From Tillandsia leiboldiana (taxonomy: Eukaryota; Streptophyta; Magnoliopsida; Poales; Bromeliaceae): a DNA stretch of 64,000 nucleotides. A model generated the notes under the pieces. That model had not been told where the DNA came from. It ran no database searches and worked only from the letters and a program-made list of their open reading frames with translations. Below, one piece after another: positions 55,626 to 64,000 of the stretch (positions within the stretch are counted from its first letter, which is position 1; each line of letters opens with the position of its first letter). A program made the translations under genes and the position numbers. The stretch is taken from NCBI GenBank assembly GCA_029204045.2, contig CM055060.1, forward strand, positions 54,857,177 through 54,921,176. The letters are read 5' to 3'.

Positions 55626-58318
55626 TTCCTAGCTATTTTTTAAAACATTTTTTTTTATCTGAAATGATTTGTTGCTTTATGAATTATGAAATAAAAGCTC
55701 TTTTTGTTGCTGTGTTCATGCAATTTTTTTTTCTCTGATTCTTTGTAATAGACAATGCTAGCTAGTATATACATGCATGCTGTGCTCCATATATGGCTCT
55801 ATATAATTTTGGTTGCTAAGTGGTGCTATGGTAGGCTCCTGTATATATTCTCTAGTCCACTCAGTTGATGAGTTAATTTTACGCACAATTAAATTATTTT
55901 TCTCATAATTTTTTTTACTTTTTCGGAAAACACAGGAGATCTCCTAAAAGAGTCCAATCGCTATGAGCACCAAACAACTAACACAATAGCCTTGTACTCT
56001 CTAATTACTAGCATTTTACATACTTATTGTGTCATAATATCCTACTTCGCACAAAAATACAGCTAAACAGACTTTTAGTTTAACATTATAATCATTTGAT
56101 ATCATATTACCTACCTATTGACATCAAATGCTCTCTAAAACTCTGAAACAAAATAAATTTGAAAACACAAATTACTTCCTCTTAAACAAAAAGATACATG
56201 AAAATATAATAAGACTTAGCGGCCACTAAGATTTATCTTATCTCTCGAGAGTGCTTGGCAAATAAAAAAAAATAGATATTTATTGCGTTATAAAGTTGAA
56301 ATAGAATTCCTAAAGAATTAATAAGCTTTAATTTGAAGTCGAAGCTTTTACTATTTTTTGCAGCTTCTAAATTAAGTTATATGAACCTGCACACTATTTA
56401 CAAACACAATTTTGAAATGATATGAACTTCAGACCGAAAATCAAATTAATTTTTGAGGTCATTTTCAGATTCTATGACATAATTAATCTTCTCTTTCACT
56501 AAGAAATCCTTGAGTGGAGTCAGTTTAAATAATTGTACAAAATGTGGAATTTCTTCCACTTCACTTGCGTGTTAAAACTGGTCATCTATAGCACATGGTG
56601 ATCGATAGCCACTTACCCGATAAGCAATGTGACATTTTTTTAAATATATTAAAAAGGAGAATAATGTCATCAATGCTGTAAAAACTTCGTTATTTCATAA
56701 TTATGTCACTCCAATTTTTTTGGTGAAAAATATTTTAATGTCATCCTTATCCTTAAATTTAGCCTGGTTTCTTCGATCTCCTCTTCGTTACTTTGATCTA
56801 GGATTTAGGACAAATCACAATTAAGTCATAATTTTAGAATTTTTCTATGGCACAAATAGGTAACAAAATTTTCAATCCAATTGAAATATTTTATTTAGGA
56901 CTTACATGATTTTATTTATTCTTCCATAAAAGTTGGATTAGATATATATACATCTCAAAATGGGATTTTAAGTTTTTTTTGTATAATTCTCATTCGCTTT
57001 AATTGAACTTCCCCCTTGTTTGGCTTACACTACTGCATTTGTTGTATATTTAAAATTTACACAAATAAAAAGTTCGAGCTAATTAATTGTTGAAATCGCC
57101 TGCCCGTAGGAGTAACAATAATCAATCAAAAAAATTTATGATACTAAAAATTAGAACATTAGTTTAATATAAAGTTCTATGTAGTCGATTAGAATATGCC
57201 ATTCGATATGACATAATAAAATTAATTTATAATATATCATATGTGTTATAATTGTTATAAAGAAGGCTGAAGACTTATTCGTGCATAATGGTTACTGTAA
57301 GTGCGATGCATCATCACATGATATGATACGTTGGAACCACTCTAGTCATGACTACTATACTTTTTTGGGGGTTTAATACTAATTGACAAATTATTAGATG
57401 ACTTGTCATCGGATTGTATGCTATTAGCACCTTTCGTTTAAACACAAGTCATCTAATAATTTTAACTTTCAAAGAAATTTTAATCTTCTACAATGAAAAC
57501 ATTCAAAATATATTCTATACATAATGATGCATTGGATCATTACTTTTTTTTAAAAAAAGGTATATACCAGATATACCAAATCCACTAATTTTGCGTTAGT
57601 TTGCTACTACTACTCCCTTGAAATGAACTCATTTGTCGATTAGCCTTTTACTTGACCATCACCTTTTTCTTATTTAACCTCAAAATAAGAAAATAAAAGC
57701 AGGGAAATTAGGGCTAATTCAACAAAGAAGATAGAATTAATTTAAAACAATCAATTGTTGGACCAAGAAGTTTTCAAACATAATGAATTTAGGGAAGGGA
57801 ACAGTTCATTTTGGCCCACGAGATATTCCAGGTACGTAGAAACGTGTAACACAAGGTTTTATATGATAACATCCCTTTCATTGTACGGATGATCCTTGAT
57901 CTTTTTTCAGAAAAAATTGAAATTTTCCAACATGCTTAACTTTATTCTAACTCATAATGGTTTTGCTTAATTTTATATGTTTCTGTGAGATATAAAAGTT
58001 TCGAGTAAACTAATAAGCTTAAAACTAGTTGCACACTCTATTGTAGCTCATAGTACATCTTCCTCTCCATGATCCAAGAGTTTTAAATTTTTTTAAAATT
58101 TTTTAGTATATATGAAAAGAAAAGATTGATAAAATTACTAATTAAATATACATGTTTGATTATTGCTTTGGATGTAAATATTACACTTAATTTTTTATGT
58201 TTTTTAGATGTACAAAGAGTATTGCTAAAAAAAATTAAAAAGTTGAAAGATATAAGCACTTAACATTGGTGAAACTTTTTTTTTTTGAGAAAATTGTACT
58301 GAGCTATTCATTTTATTA
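55626..58318. other. AT-rich intergenic sequence, no gene seen
   Basis: No coding frame. A perfect 16-bp inverted repeat lies at 57391-57459. Confidence 0.5.
57391..57459. repeat. Perfect 16-bp inverted repeat with a 37-bp loop
   Basis: TTATTAGATGACTTGT (57391-57406) and ACAAGTCATCTAATAA (57444-57459) are exact complements, so RNA would form a stable hairpin. Could be the core of an old MITE. Confidence 0.7.
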
Positions 58319-59058
58319 GGTCCCGTTTCGTTCAAGAATAAGTTATTTTTATTTATTCCTGAAATAAATATGATTTTTAGAATAGAAAGGAATTAGATCA
58401 ATTTTGTATTTGGATGAAAATCGAGATATTCTAAGAATAAGAAAAATTGCAGTTGAATGATTAGGTTGGAACAGTAGGAATAAAAATAATTATGATTGAG
58501 AAAGAAAATAATTTATCTGAAAAATAAACATTTAAATATTAGTGAAATAATATTTTAACAAGTTAATAAATTAATTAATTAGAAATATCGTATAAGATGA
58601 TGAAGAATGTCATTAATTAATGAATAACTATAAAAAAAATATGACAATATGTTAATATTAATTAATTAATTATATTATATTATATTTTTTAATTAATACA
58701 TTTATTAGATAAATTAAAATATTAAAAATTTAAATAATGTAAATATTAGTTAATTATTAAATAAGCATATCAAATAATTAATTATTTAATTAGACAATTA
58801 ATTATTATTTAAATATTTATTAATTTAATAAATCAAATGAATAGTTAGTTAATTATTAAAAAATAATAATTATATTTTATAATTATTTATAACTCAATTA
58901 GTAAAAATTACTATTCTCTCTCTTAATGAATTATTCTAGAATAACCGGTTAAGCGGAGAATAGTAATTTTTAATAATTTCTAATACTGTTTAAAAGAATA
59001 AAAAGAATATATTTATTATTATTATTATTATTTTGTATTTTCAACCAAACAATACCTA
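58319..59058. mobile_element. Possible PIF/Harbinger-type MITE (about 740 bp)
   Basis: The left end GGTCCCGTTTCGTTC and right end CAACCAAACAATACC pair imperfectly and resemble the GGGCCCGTTTGGTT-type ends of Tourist-like elements. TTA and TAA flank the ends rather than an identical trinucleotide. Inner inverted stretches (ATTATTTAATTAGA-like) are AT-rich. Non-coding. Confidence 0.4.
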
Positions 59059-59688
59059 AGATAAATGAAGGTGAGACAATTAGAACGTCCGGTGCACAGG
59101 AAATAATGATAAAAAAGAAAAGGTAAGAAATGAAGAAGGATATATAGAAAAGAGGAGTGGGTAGCAAAAATAAGAATTATAGTGATCGGTAATGTCCAAC
59201 GCACGCAGAATCTGGATCAGATTAAACATTTTTTTCTCTGAAAATGACAACGTACGTTTGACTCAGGCCAGATTGCCCACTAAATGGTCAAAAGTTTAGG
59301 GAGTGGCATTTTTTTTTTTTTTTTCCTTAAAATTCTGAATCAGTTCCTCCTGTAATCTTCTTACACCATCAGCATTGTGGACGAGTCGGACACGGCCAGG
59401 CATGTCCCAAGATCACCTGCGCGTAACACGCAAAACTATTCTTCGAACCAACCCGACCTGCTAATTAAGGTTATCAGCAATAAACACTCTTAATTAGAAT
59501 CATATGAGAAAATTAGTGAAATTCAATGGTCCATATATTTCGGTGCAGAGTGGGGGAGTAAAGAGCACCATCAGTTAGGTGCCATGTCAAAAGATCTCAG
59601 AGACCTTTCATTATGACAATAAAATATGGTTCCTTCTTCATTTTGCAGTGTGCTCTTTTTTTTTTCTTTTTTTTCTTTTTTTTCTTTT

Positions 59689-59720
<32 letters not shown>

Positions 59721-60174
59721 TTATTGGGGCCTTGCTTTCCGTACAAACATAATAAATTATTCTTTTTTCTCCCCTTTGTCTTTTTGGTCTCTGGTAAGGA
59801 TTTGATTTAGCTTTAAGAAGTGCATTCATTACCGGGGGAATACATTAACAATTCAGCATTCAGCGTTGCTTTGAGATTCGTACGTTTTATTTATTTATTT
59901 ATTTATTTTTAAAAAAATAGTTAAATTTATAAAAGAATTACATATTGAATTTGAAAACTCAAGAATATCAAATATTTGGCACTAGTAGCGCGTATATTCT
60001 TGGGAGAGTGCGAATGCACGCCAACTAGAAAAGATTCTGTCGGGGGCAAGAAACGAAAACGGTAGAGCCCCTGGAAAGAAAGTAAACTCCCCTCCCTTTC
60101 TTGCGCCACGCTTCTCCCAACCATCCATCTCATCACCAACCCCCTCTTCTCTCCCCCACCCACTCCCTCCTCTC

Positions 60175-60209
<35 letters not shown>

Positions 60210-60221
60210 GAGGGAGAATTA
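59059..60221. other. Intergenic and upstream region of the next gene
   Basis: Contains T-rich runs and a short TA array (59660-59720). A (CT)n tract of about 14 units ends at 60206, immediately before the ATG at 60222, so the 5' UTR is pyrimidine-rich. Confidence 0.5.
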
Positions 60222-60765
60222 ATGGAGGAGGAGAAGCGAGCGTCTCGTGCGCAGAGCAAGAAAGGTTGCTTGGATTGGGAATTGGCGGAGCAGTACGAGA
60301 GCGACATGTTCGTGAGCGGCTACGTCCTCTCCACCCGCCCCGTCCCTGACCCCGACCTCCTCCAGAACTGCGACCTCCCCCCTCCCCTGAAGCTCTTTTC
60401 GCCCGTCGCCGACGACGAGGACCAGAAGAAGAAGAGAAAGCCCGGGTATCACGTCCCTCTCGGGCAACAGAGCTGGGGAGATTATGGTGAATTGGGGCCG
60501 GATCGCGGCGGCGGCGGGGACAACCCGGGCCTGCTGAGGGCTCTGCAGCTGTCGCAGACGCGTGCAAGGGAGGCCGAGAAGCAGGCCCTGCTCGCCAGGA
60601 CGACCAATCGGCGGATGGCCGCGCTGCTCCTCGACGAGTCGCTGCGGCTCTCAGCTCATCGGCGGTGGATAGAGATGCGCGAGATCGAGATCTCTATGCT
60701 GCAGAGAAAGGGATTGTCGCAAAAAGAAGAAGACCGAAGAGATGAAGATGATGCTGCGGCGGTGG

Positions 60766-60821
<56 letters not shown>

Positions 60822-60893
60822 TGGTGCTTCGCGCTGGCCCTTTGCCTCGGCATCGCCGGAGTGGGTTTCGCATTGGGCCGATGTTTGTTTTGA
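60222..60893 (+). CDS. Tail-anchored coiled-coil protein of unknown function
   Basis: A single exon of 223 residues starting MEEEKRASRAQSKKGCLDWE. The middle (about 103-165; NPGLLRALQLSQTRAREAEK, AALLLDESLRLSAHRRW) is predicted helical and resembles a conserved plant family without assigned function, known to me only by this motif. The C-terminus is a hydrophobic span (WCFALALCLGIAGVGFALG) ending CLF, so a tail-anchored membrane protein facing the cytosol is likely. Between them an acidic stretch is followed by (Ala-Thr)n coded by a GGCAAC hexanucleotide repeat, whose length should vary between alleles. A CT-rich 5' UTR precedes the ATG. Confidence 0.8.
60766..60820 (+). repeat. In-frame (GGCAAC)n hexanucleotide repeat
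   Basis: About nine units within the coding sequence, giving alternating Ala-Thr next to the membrane span. Confidence 0.95.
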
Positions 60894-61395
60894 TTAGTAG
60901 TAGCAAGTTTATGAGAGAATTTAGCATCATCATCATAGATTTGTTTAGGGTTTAGGGTTCATCAACATAGATTTGTTTACAGGATATATAGGTATATATA
61001 GATCAAAAGACGCAAGCAAACTTATGTAAATGGAATATACAGAAAGCATTTGTTGATCATATGTATTTACCAATGAGGAATAAAAAAAAAAAATTAACTC
61101 TTTCATATCGTGAGAAGCAAATACATATTTTGCATGTTTTGTTTGTATGAACAGAAGGAAAACGCATTAAAAAATAAAAACACACTAGTCCTGTTATATA
61201 TTATAATGATATATAGTCCTGCATCCGGATGTCTAATAACATAGTGTAAATATTATTTCTAGTGTTATATCACTAAGAACTGTACACTAGATCGATGGAA
61301 TGAGAGAATTTACAAGAGGAAAGGGGATGCTACAATAAATTCGAGAAGACTCCTATTATACGAGGATAGCTTACATAATATCGGCACGTTAGGTT
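60894..61395. other. Intergenic between convergent genes
   Basis: About 500 bases separate the stop codons of two converging genes; it should hold both 3' UTRs. No other feature seen. Confidence 0.5.
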
Positions 61396-64000
61396 TCACA
61401 TAATTGCATGGTGTACCAACCTGAGATGATCGTAACACCTGTCGCTGCAATCGAAGGTCTCCAAGCACACCCAGCACAAGTGCTTACCACACAAGCATTC
61501 TATGTGGTTGCACCCTTCCGACTTCTCGATCGTGTGCCCGCACAAGGGGCAGTCCTTCACGAAATCCTTTCCCTTGCGCCACTCCTCGAGCGACAGATCC
61601 GGATCAACCTTGAACTCCCTGTAGCGCTCGCATGATACAGAAGGGTGGAACTCCATGTGGCACTTGGTGCACGTCTCGACCCCGCACGCTCCGCACACGA
61701 AGGGCGTGCCTGGTTCACCATCTTGTGGGCAGACCTTGTAGACCGATGGGCAGTCGGGGGTCGGGCAGAACCGGTAGGCCCCGCCGCTGGACCCCACGAA
61801 TGCGCCTAAAGAGGCTCTGAATAGCTCCTCCAACTTGTTGCAGGATAATAGAGACCTCAAGTCGACAAGCAATAGGGGCTCGCCGCACCTCTCCTTGGTG
61901 CAGCATAGCGGGAACCCGTCGTGGGATCTTATGGCAGACTCGCACTGCTCAATCAAACAGTTCCGACAAAAGTCGTGGCCACATTCTTCAAGCCTGTACG
62001 GATCTTCGAGCTCGCACAAGCAAATAGGGCATGTGGCCTCTGATGGTCGGATGGCTAAACTTGTGCTGCCAAGAGAGAGCACCAATTCGTTTACAATCTC
62101 TTGTACTCTCTGTTTCAGCTCCTTGGTTCCTCGGACAGAGAGGATATGGAATCGAGTATTGAGAAGTACTTCAACCCCCGGTGCCGTTTCCTTCAGCCCA
62201 TGAAGGTCCGTGCCGAACCTTTGGACCACCTCTTTCATTAGATCTGGTGGGAGGTTGCGGTCTCGGAGCCGGATATTGAGTGGCCGATTTTCATGAAAGG
62301 ATAGAAGTGACTGGACCAATTTCTCCTCCGCAGCAGCCACTCCATTGTGGGGACCAAATACTTTAACATTTAGATTGTATCGGTCGTAGAAAATGTATGT
62401 TTTAGTGGACCGCTCCATATCCTTCATGAGCATTACGCCATCACGGGACAGCAGTAGCTGTAAAATAGTGGGAGTCAGGCTTGGATGGCTTATAGTCTTC
62501 CCTTTCATCAACTGCTCCAGAGGTTTCCTCAAGTCGGCTATAATCTTTGGACTGTTGGCAGATATCGTTATTCTAATGGAACCATTTTCGTTCTTTTCTT
62601 GCTTATAGTATGCACCTGCAGAAATGAAATCTGATTTCAATTACTAATGGTCGCATGGATGGCAATGTAGTCCATAAATGTAAGTAAATCTCAAATTCTG
62701 GGCCATGGCAATAAGCAATGGAAACATATAACACAGTATAACAAGAAAAGAAACACAGATAACCTACAGGAATCCTGTTAAAATTTGTCTGCAATTTTTC
62801 TATGTCTGACAGATGCACCCAATGAATGGGGAAAAAAAAAACATTTCCCTTCATTAGACCTCCATTCAGCATGTTATCAAAATAGGGAATGCTCAAATAC
62901 ATTTCAAAGTGAAAGCAGCAAAATAGTACAAGTGAAAATACAATTCAAAGAAAATTTTATCTATAGACTAAACAAACAAATATTTACCCTGAGCTGTTTC
63001 CATACTCTTGAAGTTTAGCCCATTGTCAAGCTAGTGACAATTATATATGTTTCCTTGTACAGAAAGACATTAGAAAACAGGATAGGTGAAAATGTATATA
63101 TCTTATCTGAAGTATAAAGCATTTTGAAATGGTTACCTGAACTTCAAAACTATGATTCTAATTCCTAATCTCTTGCTCCTTTTGATTTCAGTAAATTGTT
63201 CGATAATTTCTATCAAACTTCGTTGGAATTAATAGTTTTTATTAGATCAACTACAGAATATTTCATCAAACAACATAATAGTTTGTTAGCTTACATGATA
63301 TTTCTCAGAAAGTCTAAAACTAAAATTTCAGATAGGTCAGACATTGTATAAGGTAGTGATATCAACATTTCTGAAGTTCGGGTATCAATTTCAAAATTCA
63401 GTGCAGTTCAGGTTAAGTTCATACTTATTTACCAGCAGAGTATACTCATATTCCATCAATCATAAACTCAAACCAATGATATGCATAAACGATGAGCTGG
63501 GAAAGCACATAATAACATAGCTTAAAAGTGAAATGATAATAACCAACAAGAAGGAAAAGGCAACGCAGCCAGAAAGAGACTCAGCTGTCACTAATCAACA
63601 AAATTTACCAGAACAAACACCGTATGCAGTTAATTTAATCATTATGTGTGACTCAAAAGAAGATAGAATCATTAACTTACTGATTGATCAATATAGTAAT
63701 CCTTGCTATAGGTAACTGAAGGCAACAAGCATATAAATAAATGCAAAAGAATGTTAGACCCACATACCATCCTGATGCTTAAAACCTTCAAGTAGATCAT
63801 CCAATTGCCCCTTAATAACGAAGTAAATACGAGACGGACAAGATAAAGAGCTGGAAAAAATATGTTGGCACTGTATCTTTTGCCATGGAAAACAGCCAGA
63901 AAGTACCTTGCCTTGGATGTGATCCAAGGCATTTGCTGCCTCTGCATGCAGGCTTCCATCAAAAGTGATCATAGCTCTCACCGTGCAATCCTTCGGTTCA
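61396..64000 (-). CDS. DEAH11/DEAH12-type helicase-RBR protein, 3' part
   Basis: The last exon (62615-61396) and the end of the previous one (from beyond 64000 to 63768) join in frame (HQD then GAYYKQEKNENGS). Residues match the C-terminus of Arabidopsis DEAH11/DEAH12, large proteins that fuse a DEAH RNA helicase to an RBR ubiquitin ligase. Visible domains: a nucleic-acid-binding-like linker (VRAMITFDGSLHAEAANALD); RING1 (CPICLCELEDPYRLEECGHD, about 62030); IBR (FCPTPDCPSVYKVC, then CGACGVETCTKCHMEFH); and RING2 (CPLCGHTIEKSEGCNHIEC). RING2 includes the Cys in GCNH that forms the ubiquitin thioester in RBR ligases. It ends HLRLVHHAIM. The helicase portion lies outside the window on the right. 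The intron between the two exons (62616-63767, about 1.15 kb) holds nothing else I recognise. Confidence 0.92.

Overview
The window is plant nuclear DNA, AT-rich between genes and dense in transposons, with (TA)n and (GA)n microsatellites and two assembly gaps (100 N at 4515-4614, 10 N at 31777-31786). GT-AG introns, GC-rich single-exon RING-H2 genes, a plant L1-type LINE, MITEs and TRIMs all indicate an angiosperm. The GC-rich coding style suggests a monocot. A bromeliad such as Ananas is my low-confidence guess from the look of the LINE and repeats; nothing here proves it.

Layout. 1-15 kb: a 2.47-kb block occurs twice almost identically (1-2470 and 10164-12636), with an older partial third copy at 14853-15095. 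The left copy is cut by a Copia LTR (2471-2997) and its decayed interior, which runs into the 100-N gap. Between the copies lies an ATL6/31-type RING-H2 gene (5097-6368, minus) whose frame breaks about ten times although its domain residues survive. 15.8-23.4 kb: a truncated non-LTR insertion, then a complete LINE (16757-23390, minus) with both ORFs open and a 17-bp target-site duplication. 24-34 kb: a mosaic of small DNA transposons lying in and beside TA arrays. It includes a three-level nest at 25049-27320: a MITE-B split by a 172-bp Mutator-like palindromic MITE, itself split by a 1.86-kb CACTA element. Both inner insertions keep perfect target-site duplications. 35-47 kb: gene-rich, with a bHLH94/96-type transcription factor (plus), an unidentified multi-exon gene (minus) and an intact ATL54-type RING-H2 E3 ligase (minus). 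47-53.6 kb: repeats again, mainly TRIMs with an initiator-Met primer-binding site and a hAT-type MITE with an 8-bp duplication. 53.6-64 kb: a six-exon gene for a probable plastid membrane protein, a tail-anchored coiled-coil protein, and the 3' end of a DEAH11/12-type helicase-RBR gene (minus) that continues past the right edge.

The host genes do not form a pathway. Three of them (both ATL genes and the DEAH12-like gene) carry ubiquitin-ligase domains, but they belong to different families and this looks coincidental. The strongest results are the MITE-A family, whose copies are whole-element nested palindromes of 171-173 bp with 9-bp duplications, and the nest that gives a relative order of transposon activity. 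The duplicated block and the frameshifted ATL gene may be assembly or consensus problems and need a read-level check.
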